Positions 48,817-61,204 of a stretch of DNA of 64,000 nt are shown piece after piece (positions within the stretch are counted from its first letter, which is position 1; every line of letters starts with the position of its first letter). Source of the stretch: Zoroaster sp. YZ-2022 (Eukaryota > Echinodermata > Asteroidea > Forcipulatida > Zoroasteridae); NCBI GenBank assembly GCA_029582265.1, contig CM055821.1, positions 46,071,694-46,135,693 of the forward strand. The letters are read 5' to 3'. A program made the position numbers and the translations under genes. Below the pieces are notes generated by a model. It worked only from the letters and a program-made list of their open reading frames with translations. It did no database searches and was not told the DNA's origin.

Positions 48817-49158
48817 TATATAAATACAACAAATACAAACGAATGGAGTGTGAAAGGCCTTAAGTTTTTGTTTACTATCATCAGGATAGTTAACCCTAGC
48901 TCTTTCAAAATGTACACAAAAAATTCTGGGGGGAAAAAACTGCAGTAATTACAATTTACTATGTGTAAAAATAATAAATAAACTAGAGAGAAATCACAGT
49001 AGTTGATGACCAAAGCATTTGTATGTAGCACTATACTCTTGGTAATCCTGAAAAAAACATGACTGATTACAGTTTTACATAAAACATACTTGGTGTAAGT
49101 TCATGATAGTATCAAACATCCCTTGAAATATTTATGTCTCTGGTGCTATCGTTTTATT

Positions 49159-50003
49159 TTAACCTTCCCAAATCCTCCAAAATCCTCTTTGCTAAAGTGA
49201 AGGATTTTGAAGGATTGAAGTTACATGCTACATGCTCTTTGCTAACGTGAAGGATTTTGGAGGATTGAGGTTATTAGGCATACTTCCATGGTACATGTAC
49301 ATCCATGTTTGTTGTAGTGATTGCAAGGTCAGTGCTTGGATCAGTGGACACTGTTTATTGCTCCATGCATGCAGGGATGGTCCCTGGCCATGTACATGTA
49401 CATGTATCATAGATTAGAAACACCTATGTGCATACATGTCATGTGCTTGCTTTACTACTGAAGGATTTTGGAGGATTCAGGTTATGTGTAAGCAAATGGG
49501 CCTAGGGAGTTGGGAAGGATTCAGGTTATGTGTAAGCAAATGGGCCTAGGGAGTTAGGAAGGATTCAGGTTATGTGTAAGCAAATGGGCCTAGGGAGTTA
49601 GGAAGGATTCAGGTTATGTGTAAGCAAATGGGCCTAGGGAGTTAGGAAGGATTCTGGTTATGTGTAAGCAAATGGGCCTAGGGAGTTGGGAAGGATTCAG
49701 GTTATGTGTAAGCAAATGGGCCTAGGGAATTGGGAAGGATTCTGGTTATGTGTAAGCAAATGGGCCTAGGGAGTTGGGAAGGATTCAGGTTATGTGTAAG
49801 CAAATGGGCCTAGGGAGTTAGGAAGGATTCTGGTTATGTGTAAGCAAATGGGCCTAGGGAGTTGGGAAGGATTCAGGTTATGTGTAAGCAAATGGGCCTA
49901 GGGAGTTAGGAAGGATTCAGGTTATGTGTAAGCAAATGGGCCTAGGGAGTTAGGAAGGATTCAGGTTATGTGTAAGTAAATGGGCCTAGGGAGTTAGGGT
50001 TAA
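49159..50003 (+). mobile_element. TTAA element of CCCTAAC family with 44-bp array, copy B
   Basis: Starts TTAACCTTCCCAAATCC (it lacks the CTAAC of the consensus), carries the same body, then about twelve 44-bp units (49467-49996), and ends GAGTTAGGGTTAA. It has an extra internal repeat of GCTAAAGTGAAGGATTTTG near 49190-49260. Confidence 0.85.
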
Positions 50004-50635
50004 AATTAGTGAAATAATTTCTACAATGAATTTCCATCATCTGAAGAAAGAAAATGTGCATTGTCACTATTTTCTTTTTAACAACACAATAAAATAAGCT
50101 GCAACATTCACAGGATGTTTTTTTTATTTGTTTTTTTACAAATCTCTTGATTCTTATAAAGTATGGACGAATTGACAAACATTTTACAAAAAGTACGATA
50201 TAGAATAAACTTTCTCTGTCTCTCCTACATCCATCACTGGCAGTTTGTTATAAAAATCACAAATGATTTGATGAGCATTTCTATTGTGATTTCTGAATCC
50301 AGTGAAATGAGAACGAGGAAAGCGTCTAGGGATGTTTTCAGGATTAGCAGCAAAGATTCTGATCTCTCTAGTTATTGTGTCATTGTTGTTTTCAATCAGG
50401 CGGGGGAGGTGTGCAAGGTTTATATATCAAAAAACGACATTTAATGTGTATGTCATAGAAACTACTTGTGAAAAACAGACATGAAAAACAGACAAAAGGA
50501 AAAATCCCAATAAAACAAAAGAAATCACTTTGGAATTTAGGCTCCAGATGTAAAGCATGCATAAATTTGATCTAGTACATGTATATATATGAAAAGGTTT
50601 CATTGAAACCTTATAAGAGAAGGTTTACATGTAAA
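50004..50635. other. spacer between opposed 44-bp elements
   Basis: AT-rich; one 93-codon plus frame (50163-50444) with no recognisable domain. Nothing else seen. Confidence 0.4.
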
Positions 50636-51355
50636 TTAACCCTAACTTCCTAGTAATAGGCCCATTTGCTTACACATAACCTGAATCCTCCCTAACTCCC
50701 TAGGCCCATTTGCTTACACATAACCTGAATCCTTCCTAACTCCCTATACCCATTTGCTTACACATAACCTGAATCCTTCCTAACTCCCTAGGCCCATTTG
50801 CTTACACATAACCTGAATCCTTCCTAACTCCCTAGGCCCATTTGCTTACACATAACCTGAATCCTTCCTAACTCCCTAGGCCCATTTGCTTACACATAAC
50901 CTGAATCCTTCCTAACTCCCTAGGCCCATTTGCTTACACATAACCTGAATCCTTCCTAATTCCCTAGGCCCATTTGCTTACACATAACCTGAATCTTTCC
51001 TAACTCCCTAGGACCATTTGCTTACACATAACCTGAATCCTCCAAAATCCTTCAGTAGTAAAGCAAGCACATGACATGTATGCACACATGTGTTTCTAAT
51101 CTGTGATACATGTACATGGCCAGGGACCCTCCCTGCATGCATGGAGCAATAAACAGTGTCCACTGACCTTGCAATCACTACAACAAACATGGATGTACAT
51201 GTACCATGGAAAGGCAAGTATGCGTAATAACCCCAATCCTTCAAAATCCTTCACTTTAGCAAAGAGCATGTATGATGTAGCATGTAACCTCAATCCTTCA
51301 AAATCCTTTACTTTAGCAAAGAGGATTTGGGAGGATTTGGGAAGGTTAGGGTTAA
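50636..51355 (-). mobile_element. TTAA element of CCCTAAC family with 44-bp array, copy C
   Basis: Reverse orientation to copy B and 630 bases from it. TTAA sites lie at 50636-50639 and 51352-51355. About nine 44-bp units (50652-51045) precede the body (CCAGGGACCCTCCCTGCATG). Confidence 0.85.
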
Positions 51356-51960
51356 TGATATACTTAGATCAAAATTAAGGAACACAGCTTCATGTTTGGT
51401 GTACCTCCCTTCCCCCCCCCCCCAACCAAAAATAGAGAAAAATAAAGCTATGAATGAAGACTGAAAGCTATAAAAAATAAAATTTTAAAAAAATTGAAGG
51501 AAAACGTTGTGCAATAGATGTCGCAATGAACCAACAGGATTACTGTCATACAAGCATTTTTTGAAATCCATACTTGAGTAGACGAATGGAAATAATTCAC
51601 AGAATAATTCAATAAATGCCTGAACTTCGGCCGAACGAAAGAGAAGAAAATTGTCAGGCAGCAGCAAGGCCAGGCCGAGCATAATGCCTATTTAACGCTG
51701 CCCTGATCAACATCGGTGAACAATAACAGACCTTGAACTTGCTGCGTGGAGATGTTTTTTTTTTATACTGTGGATAAATTACTGCCGTGTTGAACTGTAA
51801 TTTGAGATGATTGAAATTATTTTTATTTATTTTATCTCCGGTATTATTTCATAATGGCTGAGGGCTTCAGCCAACAGTATGGTGATTAATGAAGAAACAA
51901 ATTTTGATGGATTTAAATTATAAAGAAAAAAAAAAAAAATTAATTTAAAAAAAAAATAAA

Positions 51961-51991
<31 letters not shown>

Positions 51992-52039
51992 TATTTGATT
52001 TAATGGCTACATTCACAACAAAGTCTGCACAGGGCAACT

Positions 52040-52146
52040 GAATGGTAATTAACTGAATGGTAATTAACTGAATGGTAATTAACTGAATGGTAATTTACTG
52101 AATGGTAATTAACTGAATGGTAATTAACTGAATGGTAATTTACGAG
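52040..52146. repeat. 15-bp tandem repeat AACTGAATGGTAATT
   Basis: Seven to eight copies of ACTGAATGGTAATTA, some with T replacing A at the junction. Confidence 0.9.
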
Positions 52147-52428
52147 AACAAATGTTTCTGATAGATTAAACATTTTCAAAAAAAAAAATAAATAAATTTA
52201 AAAAAAATCATGAATGCTTACTTGAAAATTCAACCCAAAAACCAAAATGTGGATCTTTACTTTTTTCTCACTTCAGTTCACTACAGCAAAATATCAATAA
52301 AAATGTATGAATTTATGACAACTCAATTTCCACAGTATATGAACAAATAAATGTTATTATAAATGTGTTATTATTTATATATTTTTCTATGTTTGAGTAG
52401 ATGTAATTTATCTCCCTTTACTTGCCAG

Positions 52429-52671
52429 ACACAATCTGTAAATAACCCTCCCAAGGAGAATAGGCCAGTTGAAGTGGGTCACCATGATGTCAGCGCATTC
52501 AATAGGCCAAGGGTAACAGAGAATACACTAATAATGAAAGAAAGAACCGTGCCACGACTTGGTGGCAACCTTCATGGGAATGAAAGGCCCACAGCACCAT
52601 ATCTGCATCCAAGCAGAGACAATGCCAGGCATGCACCACAGTCCAAGCCAGCATATAGATGCACGATCTGA
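52429..52671 (+). CDS. possible terminal exon of an unidentified gene
   Basis: An 80-codon open stretch follows a good-looking acceptor (TCTCCCTTTACTTGCCAG) and ends at a TGA. A canonical AATAAA lies about 295 bases downstream at 52964-52969. The peptide is hydrophilic, rich in Arg, Pro, Asn and His (for example VTENTLIMKERTVPRLGG), and ends AYRCTI. The base composition is richer in G+C than its surroundings. I recognise no domain and no upstream exon on this strand. The overlapping minus-strand frame (52528-52872) is Cys/Trp/Phe-rich and looks like a shadow. Alternatives are a chance open frame or an unknown repeat. Confidence 0.3.
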   Translation, partial: TQSVNNPPKENRPVEVGHHDVSAFNRPRVTENTLIMKERTVPRLGGNLHGNERPTAPYLHPSRDNARHAPQSKPAYRCTI

Positions 52672-53937
52672 TAGCACATCATTATGAGTACAGCACATAG
52701 GTTCAGTAAGGAGTAGAAGGTAAAATGCCCCGTGGGTCTCCCACAAAAACCTACAAAATATGAAATATACCACCTCTATAATGGAATATTTCCATCCATA
52801 TCCGAGTTGTAAAAGATTGGGAGAAATCAATTCTCCAGCCCCCGGGCTTGAAAATGCTTGAGCTTTATCCAACTAATGAAATGTAAAAGGCCTCAATGCT
52901 TACTGATAATATAAATGTATGGGTCAGTCTCTGCTACATGTATGTACGTACATCCAGAGTTCAAATAAAACTGATTTTTGTCTCAGTTTAACTGCGCTAA
53001 ACCGTTTTCTAGACAACTTAAGACAAAAAGATTTGCCAACATCCAATAAGACAGACAGGCAAACAAAATATCTTTAAACAAAAAAACAAAAAAACAAAAA
53101 AAAATGAACTATGGACTAAAATGGCATTCAAAGAACATACTTTCTGTGTTTATAAAGTAAACATAAAAAAAACTTAAAAGAACAATGCTTTTTGTGTTTT
53201 CATCATGCTCAAATTTTCAATTTCCTGAGTCACTCAATGAATAATTTGTCAGTTTTTTTTAAATAAGGGGTTTCCAGATAAGTTATTGCTACCAGTGCAG
53301 AATTTTTACATTTTTTGAAAAACGTTTTTGACAAAATTCTCTCTCGCTCATGTTTCTAGTTTTTCATCTGTACATGTGTGCATCCACTTGTTAGTACACA
53401 CAATATACACATTCATCCTCTCGCAGTGAAAATGCACTTACAGTGAGAATTTTTTCACTGGTCCCCAACAGTTTAATTTTGTGTGTGTTTTCCTAATAGT
53501 TAAATGACACAGTACCACTGAATCAACTTTATAGCATAATTTCAAAACAATTGCCTGTTAACCATAACTACTCTAATGTCGGTGGAGTCAATAGAGTATG
53601 CTAAACCAGCGATATGCCAATTTCTTGGCGACAGCTGCAAATTGCACACAGGGACCCCTCAATAGGTTGCAAACGGAGTGGAAAATATGTTCACATGTTA
53701 TATTTATGTTGAAATGGATTTGATATGACAGGAAATTAACGGTTAAGATAGCGTGAAGTTTAAGCGAATGAATTCATAATGTATAAGCTTACCGTTCGGA
53801 TGAGTTGTTCAGAATGCGACTGCAGATCTGAATCTGATGCACACGGACTAATTCTCTCCCCACCTGCTCCAAAATTCATCTAAAACATTGCAAGAAAGAG
53901 ACACAAATATTCATCAGTTTTTTGGAATGAACAGAGA

Positions 53938-54358
53938 AAAATTGACCAGAGTGGGATCTGAACCTGCGACTTGTGCTGGGCGATTAGTGAAATTTACTAC
54001 TCGATTAATCGCAAGTAGCTTAAGTCATCCGTTATTCATGTTTTTCAAATGTATACTATTTCAAACATACTTTATTACTATGTTTTATGATAATTATACT
54101 GAAAACATCTGATATTATTTCTGATTTTATGTTTCATAAATAAACAATGACAAAAGAATCAGTCATTACTTATGAATGTCTTACTACTCGCGAGTAATTT
54201 TGAGGTAATCACAGCAGAAAGATTAATCGGGTCGTAAAAAGATGCGAGTACGATTAGCAGTTACTCGCGAGTTCTCAAGTAATCGCACTACTCGCCTAGA
54301 ACTACCAGCGACCTCTGGGTTAATGAGCCAGTGCTCTATCAACTGATCCATCTAAACC
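53938..54358 (-). mobile_element. tRNA-derived SINE interrupted by a hAT-like element
   Basis: Two halves of a tRNA-like head lie at 54305-54358 (minus-strand GGTTTAGATGGATCAGTTGA and TAGAGCACTGGCTCATTAAC) and 53938-53970 (B box GGTTCAGATCCC). They are separated by about 330 bases. Removing the insert restores a standard A-box to B-box spacing. See the separate entry for the insert. Confidence 0.6.
53971..54304. mobile_element. hAT-like non-autonomous element inside the SINE
   Basis: The left end TTGTGCTGGGCGATTAGTG and the inverted right end GTAGTTCTAGGCGAGTAGTG are similar and fit the TAGTGCTGGGCGA type of hAT terminal repeat. Flanking octamers CCTGCGAC and CCAGCGAC agree at 6 of 8 positions, consistent with an aged 8-bp target duplication. 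No transposase frame is present. Confidence 0.5.
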
Positions 54359-54732
54359 TATATTAATTATTTCATCATTAACAGCCTCGTGCTGATGTGA
54401 AGCACACAATGACATCTTTCCCCACAGCTCTGACATAACATCAGGTTTCTCCAACCTCCTTCCCTGGGGACTCCTCGTAAGTTTGCCAAGATGAGACATC
54501 ATTCAGGCAGGTTTTACTTCAGAGGTTGAAATCACAGACATCCCATACGGAAAGATATGATTGTTAGCCTAGTCGCCAATGCCTTTAACTTAAAACCCCT
54601 AAAAAATATGTCCTCCATTTTGTGTTTGGGTGAGACTGAATGTCACTGAAAACATCTGCAGGGGAAACCAAGGCAGGGATGGTAAAACTTTGGTATTCTT
54701 AACAACAAGAAATCATCATAGATTAATTAATT

Positions 54733-55085
<353 letters not shown>

Positions 55086-55537
55086 CTAGAGATTCGAGTT
55101 TGTCTTGACACAAACTCTAGGTGTTCGGGAGATGTAAAGGTAAAATTGTGGTCACCTTTTTGTAAATATTTTTTGACAATTAACGACCTGTACAATGGTA
55201 CAAAAATTGTGAATTTATCTCTTGTGGTTGTTGAAATGATTTTTTTTTAAATATTAAACTTTGACTTCCGGTTTGGACAGGAAGTAAGGTCAAATTGGGG
55301 TCACTCACAACTCGTGTTTCATCTACTTGTTAAGTTCTAAGTACATGCCAAGTTTCAAGTTCATGTGAATTTTGCAAGTATGTGTTTGTTACCGGACAGT
55401 CGCGGGGGAGAAGAAGAAGAAGAAGTAAAAAAAAACGAACAAAAACAATAGGTGTTTCGGGCACATACCCGAACACCTAAAAAAAAAAAAAAAACCGAAC
55501 AAAAACAAGAGGTGTTTCGGGCACATACCCGAACACC

Positions 55538-55574
<37 letters not shown>

Positions 55575-55590
55575 TAGATATAAGTTTTTG
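55086..55590. mobile_element. hairpin-ended repeat between AAT tracts
   Basis: Body from TAGAGATTCGAGTTTGTCTT through GACTTCCGGTTTGGACAGGA to (GAA)n, then twice AGGTGTTTCGGGCACATACC with CGAACACCT (a palindromic end) and (AAT)n. A related body and end lie at 57240-57592, and another start at 55570. Class uncertain; the repeated A-rich and AAT tails suggest retroposition. Confidence 0.55.
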
Positions 55591-57239
55591 TCACAACAAA
55601 AACAAGGTGTTCGGTTGAAGTTAAAATGGTTACGTCATTAATTCGAAGTGTTGGAGATTTATAAGTACATGGACCAAGAATAAAGTATATGAAATTTCAG
55701 AGAAGTTCTAATTTATGTGAATGAGGAAGATAATACGTCACAGTGAACATGCTGTAAAAAATAATAGGAAAGTTTTATAAGTACATGGACCAAGAATAAA
55801 GTATTTGAAATTTCAGAGGTTTTATAAGTACATGGACCAAGAATAAAGTATTTAAAATTTCAGAGAAGTTCTAATTCATGTGAATGAGGAAAATAATATG
55901 TCACAGTGAACATGCTGTAAAAATAATAGGAAGGTTTTATAAGTACATGGACCAAGAATAAAGTATTAGAGAAGTTCTAATTTATGTAAATAAAATGGGG
56001 AAAAAGTGTATAATTTTGGAGTAGCTGGACCATTGAAATTGAAAAGGGCATTGGTTGTTTTCAAAATTGCACACAATTATTCTTGACAAAATCCTTCCTC
56101 CATGATGTGACTGTTTCATTATCTCAATAAAGGTGCTGATATTTGTTTCTGGGCTACTTTAGTGAGAAAATTAAGTGCCACTATAAAGTAAACTGCAATG
56201 CAGCCATCAGGTATGTCTTATTGTATTGGTAGGTCCCTACACACCCTTCCAATATAATGCATACCATGCCTAACGACTAACGTTAATGAGGAAAATATTT
56301 TCAATAACTTTTAGTTTCTTAAATTTACACAAATAATTAATATAATGATGAAAGTTGCACACCAATAGCATCATGGACGTCTTTGCAAGGGATTAGATTA
56401 ATATTTGTTTTTTAAATTAATATTACTACACACAAGGTCAGTCACTAACAGTCATAAGAATCTGACTTCCTTCCTCAATTATTAATAATAATATTGAAGT
56501 ACATCGTTCACTATGTGTATGTGTGGTACTGCCTACTGGTAAGCCTACATTTGTACAAACTACGAAGTACATGTAAACTCACCAAAACCTAACTAGCCCC
56601 ATATCAAATTCCTCCAAATCAACATGCCATTTTGTCAACAAACGCCGATTTGACAGTGTAAGTGTGAAGGGTACCATCGGAAGGGTATACCGTCGTGTAC
56701 ACATGTACGTAAGCTTGTTTACAAAAATCATCAACTTTGACCAATTTTTAAAAGTAATTTCTCGCTGATTTCACCTTTTTACTTACACCATAGTAAGAAG
56801 CACCAATCAGGTGTCTGCAGATGACTTCGATGTGCTTGTGAAAACTTTGAATCAGTAGAAAAGTGGAATGAATTTTCGTTACCTTTACAGCGATATGCTC
56901 CACAAACGCTGTTATAAGTTTATAAATATATGTGATGATCAGCGCCACCAAGTGACCACTAAAAGTTTTGAAATTCAACAAACTCAAATAAAATAATTAT
57001 TAAAAGGCACACAAATCAGTAAAGCAGGTGCCCAGGTGGACATCTCTCGGTGAAACCCCTCTTACATTCCATGTCCACTATTAAGCAATCCGATTAGCGT
57101 AACGGGAAACTTCACGCTAAACTTGGCATTGATAGGATAAGACGATTAATTTCTTTTGCACCGATTGTGTAAAGACCACTAAAGTTGTATAGCGCCCTCT
57201 ATAGTTAGAATTTCTAACGCACAATCGTGGACACTGAAT
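55591..57239. other. no gene recognised; short local repeat
   Basis: TTTATAAGTACATGGACCAA with GAATAAAGTATTTGAAATTT recurs four times at 55660-55975. The minus-strand segment 56855-56790 has an acceptor-like and a GTAAGT donor-like border, but its peptide is not recognisable. Confidence 0.4.
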
Positions 57240-57503
57240 GTGGGTCATTATGTATGTTGGCTTGACGTCATCATGACGTCACTGTTGCGGTTTCCTGATT
57301 ATCATGACGTCACTAGGTTTCATCTACAAGTTAAGGTCTAACTATGTGTGAAGTATGAAGGTTTTTTAAACTTGGCAAGTATGTTTTTGTTAGCGGACAA
57401 GATTGGGGAGAAGAAGGAGAAGAAGAAGAAGAAGAAGAAGAAGAAGAAGAAGAAGAAGAAGAAGAAGAAGAAGAAGAAGAAGAAGAAGAAGAAGAAGAAG
57501 AAG

Positions 57504-57536
<33 letters not shown>

Positions 57537-57592
57537 AAAAAAAAAAAACGTACAAAAACAATAGGTGTTTCGGGCACATACCCGAACACCTA
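57240..57592. mobile_element. hairpin-ended repeat with long (GAA)n
   Basis: TTGACGTCATCATGACGTCA, TTCATCTACAAGTTAAGGTC, (GAA)n at 57412-57533, then AGGTGTTTCGGGCACATACC and CGAACACCTAAT. Matches the 55086-55590 body and end. Poly-Lys and poly-Ser frames are artefacts. Confidence 0.6.
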
Positions 57593-57946
57593 ATAATAAT
57601 AATAATAATGTGTGGACTTATATAGCGCACGTATCCACCAACTGAGTGGTGCTCAAGGCGCATTATATTATTACCCCTGCTCATAAGGCTCATAAATCAT
57701 TCCTGAAACCATCTCAGCTCCCTGGGGAGTATACAGCTCAATTGCTGCCATTACAGCGCATATAGGGCTAATCAACCAACTCTGCCCTCACAGGTACCCA
57801 TTTAACCCCTGGGTGGAGAGAAGCAATTATGGTTAAGTGTCTTGCTCAAGGACACAAGTGTCACAGCCGGGATTCGAACCCACATTCTGCTGCTAACACC
57901 AGAACTTGAGTCCGGTAAGCTAGACCGCTCGACCACGACACTCCAC
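57591..57946 (-). mobile_element. SINE family A, reverse copy
   Basis: Near-complete reverse copy of the 6322-6690 SINE. On the plus strand it runs from the (AAT)n tail through GTGGACTTATATAGCGCACG to the tRNA-like head (GCTAGACCGCTCGACCACG). Its (AAT)n tail is continuous with the hairpin-ended element just before it (57530-57592). Its head abuts a TTAACCCTAAC element. Confidence 0.88.
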
Positions 57947-57975
57947 AATTAACCCTAACCCACGACACTCCACAA

Positions 57976-58246
57976 TTAACCCTAACTCCCTGGGCCCACT
58001 TGCTTACACATAACCTGAATCCTCCAAAATCCTTCAGTAGTAAAGCAAGCACATGACATGTATGCACACATGTGTTTCTAATCTGTGATACATGTACATG
58101 GCCTTGCAATCTGGCCTTGCAATCACTACAACAAACATGGATGTACATGTACCATGGAAAGGCAAGTATGCCTAATAACCTCAATCCTCCAAAATCCTTC
58201 ACTTTAACAAAGAGGATTTTGGAGGATTTGGGAAGGTTAGGGTTAA
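57976..58246 (-). mobile_element. TTAA element of CCCTAAC family, single-unit copy
   Basis: TTAA at both ends, a 263-base body with only one 44-bp unit next to the CCCTAACTCCC end, and a shortened middle with GGCCTTGCAATC duplicated. Represents the unexpanded form. Confidence 0.8.
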
Positions 58247-58340
58247 TATAAAGCTTACATGGTGTACAGTTAATGAAGGTGTCAAACGTCCCTTGAAATC
58301 TTTCTGACTGGTGTGCTATTGTTTAAATACTAAGTAAGAT

Positions 58341-58560
58341 TTGTAGCTTTGCATGGTGAAAAGGATAAGTAAGTGATGACTGTTTGCGGGGACACTGTGT
58401 GGTTACAACTGGACGATTTGATCAGTGTATCTCCTGAAGAAGATGAGAGCATACTGATCGAAACATTGAATTATAACCACCAGTTCTCCCGAGAACTAAT
58501 TACTACTCAAAAGAGAATTTTTTTCACGTGGTGTCACCACAAACATTTCAGTACTATCGA
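58341..58560 (+). mobile_element. Penelope-type terminal fragment
   Basis: GTAGCTTTGCATGGTGAAAA, then GTTTGCGGGGACACTGTGTG, the module CTGAAGAAGATGAGAGCATA at 58434, and ACTAATTACTACTCAAAAGA. The frame 58373-58594 is incidental. Confidence 0.65.
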
Positions 58561-58748
58561 TAAATTTACTTCTCAACTGAATTTACGGCTTTAATATGAT
58601 CATAAATTTATGTTAGAATGAATATGAAGTTTTGCCAGTTGAAGCATTTTGACTATTTTCTCAGTAACCTGATATGACAAATCATTTTTGTTTTCATTTG
58701 CTGGTTGTTTAATTAACATGTTTATCTTGAAAGAAATTATGCATAACA

Positions 58749-58972
58749 CTTAAAGGGATTATATCGTCGCAATCAACAGGGCATGGAATCAGAGTGCTAG
58801 TTTTAGATTAACTCAGTGACTGAAAATAATACCCCACATGATAAAATCACATACCGTTGCTGCTGCATAAATGACTAGTAATTTTCAGTCACCGTGTTCA
58901 TCTTAAACTAGGACACCGATTCCATGCCCTGTGGAAAGTCTGCTCTGATTGTGATGATAGGGTCCCTTTAAA
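58749..58972. mobile_element. TTTAAAGGG-TATCGTC family, copy 3
   Basis: CTTAAAGGGATTATATCGTC left, ATGATAGGGTCCCTTTAAA right. The interior pair CAACAGGGCATGGAATCAGA / GATTCCATGCCCTGTGG is inverted. Confidence 0.75.
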
Positions 58973-58988
58973 AGCACTTCTGCCAATT

Positions 58989-59557
58989 TGTGACGCGGTA
59001 TGTCAAAACCAGGCGGAATTGGGCAGAGCTACGAACGGAGGAACAGCTGCAAAATGCCTTGGGGGTGATTTTTTGCAATTTTGAGATTTTTGGAAATTTA
59101 TGATGCTACAAATGTTTAAAATGTTCTGTAAAAGTTTCTAACTGAAATTTCATTGACAAATTATTTTTAAAATACTTTTAGAGAGGCATTATAATTTCAC
59201 AAAATGATGCCTTGTTCGAGATTTTGCTTGGAAATGATGCCAAATGTAGCGTAACTTCGAGCTCACTTGCGAACGTAAAATCGCATCGCCCCTATACAAA
59301 TTTGGTATTGCCGGAAACATCAGACCTTTCGCTAATAAAGGAACTGAATAATTCATTAGGTATTTCCCCAGGAAAATGACATCATCTCACTGTTTCGGAC
59401 AGTCCGATTTCAAATCTTAATAACTTCGCTATGGAATATCCGATTTGAAAAAAGAAAGCGGCATTGTAAAGTGCAAGGTCTATATTTTACTAATATTTCA
59501 GTAACTCAAAATTGACCTCTTGCCCAATTGTGCCTGGTTTTGACATACGGCGTCACA
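58989..59557. mobile_element. inverted-repeat element, TGTGACGC-TATGTCAAAACC type
   Basis: TGTGACGCGGTATGTCAAAA then CCAGGCGGAATTGGGC at the left are inverted at the right (GCCCAATTGTGCCTGG, TTTTGACATACGGCGTCACA). 569 bases, no coding. Confidence 0.75.
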
Positions 59558-61204
59558 TATTACAAATGTTGTACCTTCTCTTCTATATGGACCTGGGAGA
59601 AAAACCAAACCTTACAAACAGAAGGATTTTTGGAAAGTAGTTTGTTTTCGGAAAGTAGTATCAGTTTTCTTTTTTGATTTCTAAATAATATTAATTTCTC
59701 TTCAGTTTTCTACATAGCTCACCCTTTTTACTTCCCAAGAATGTGTACATTATAAACACATTACTTTGTGGATCAACTTTCATGAAAAAATACACTAGAC
59801 CACAGAGCTAGTAACTCTAGAATATCAACAGACCAGAACTATTTTTACAAGATAAAAATAAAAATAACACATTTGAGTTTCTTTTTTTATATCAGTGTAA
59901 GGAAAACCACAAGACTGCCAGTCTACTTTGGCAACAGAGAGCACAACAGAGGTATACATTGGCCTTGTTCCAGCCGTCTATGGATATTTTGAGCCCTGTA
60001 TTTTATTTCAGATAAAAACATTTCTCAGAATGAATTAAACTTGTACCAGCTTTACAATCCATAAGGGTTTAGATAATACAGTGTACTTTGTTAATTAATT
60101 ACAAATGCTGTAACTTCCCTTTAAAATGATGAGGCTTCAGTGTAACTGAAGACAACACTTCAGATTATTACTCCGCAATAAAGTGATGGTACAACATTAG
60201 AAATGGTGGCAAAAATTAAACTGCTTCTGCAAGTATGATTACTTTCTTTGAATCAAGATATGATGAATTAAATAACAAGCTTGTGAAAGTTTAACTTATT
60301 ACACTGTTTCATTCGTGAGAAACAGTGAAAATGCTTTCAGATTCTCTGTATTTATTCTGATTTTGTGTATTTATTTAGAATAAAAAATCTGCATGTTAAA
60401 TCACTTTTCTTACAAGTTAAAGAACCTCAGGCAAACTTTCACTTTACAATTGACTTTACAATTCGATCATTCTGGGTGTTTTTTTTTGTTACACCAATCC
60501 AATACCTTACCTTTAAAGATGTGTTGCCTGTGCTTTTCGCAATTTTAACTGCAATTTCAAGAAATTTTGTTTTTAATCAGAACATCCCTTTTATCTTGAG
60601 GAAAGCAAGCAAATGCTTAAAAACCACACATTCCTAAAAAAAATACTGGTTTTACAGTGATTGAGTAACAATGTGTCTCTAAATTAATTTATGATGGATC
60701 GCATGATAGATTCATTTTGGCAATTTATAACTGTTAAACCAAGATTCTGTAAACAATTTTGTGAAATATCTCATTTCAAATATTTGTTTTCCTTTCAAAA
60801 AGGGAAATTATCAATGTTTCAATGAAAACAAAACATTCCGGAAATTGCCTGTACATCTGGTGATACATCTGTAACAACATTTATTGTCCAGTCAAAATAT
60901 ATTAATGTCCTTCCGTTTTCAAATGATAATAATTTTGAATTCAATCATGAGTTTCCACAACATTTGTCATTTCCTTATACAATCATGTGTAAGGGTGTCT
61001 CATTATCTAATTAAACAACAGAGACAATAGGAGGAAGGTATCATTAGGAACAATCAATATGTACATTGTACATAAACAACAACCCACAGGTCTCTATCCC
61101 AGGTGGACTGAGAGTTCAGAGGATAGAGAGGATAAGATATTTTTTTAAGTTTTTTTTTTTCCCTTCTCCTTCTTCTCAATGAGACTTGTCAAACAAAAAA
61201 AACA
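59558..61204. other. no gene recognised
   Basis: AT-rich. Ends of the TTAAAGGGAAGGTA element type occur near 59566 and 60112, and TACTTTCTTTGAATCAAGAT (60240) matches the minisatellite unit in reverse. Confidence 0.4.

Noticed and set aside
57331..57693. Poly-Ser, poly-Phe and poly-Lys frames
   Set aside because: Translations of the (GAA)n tract.
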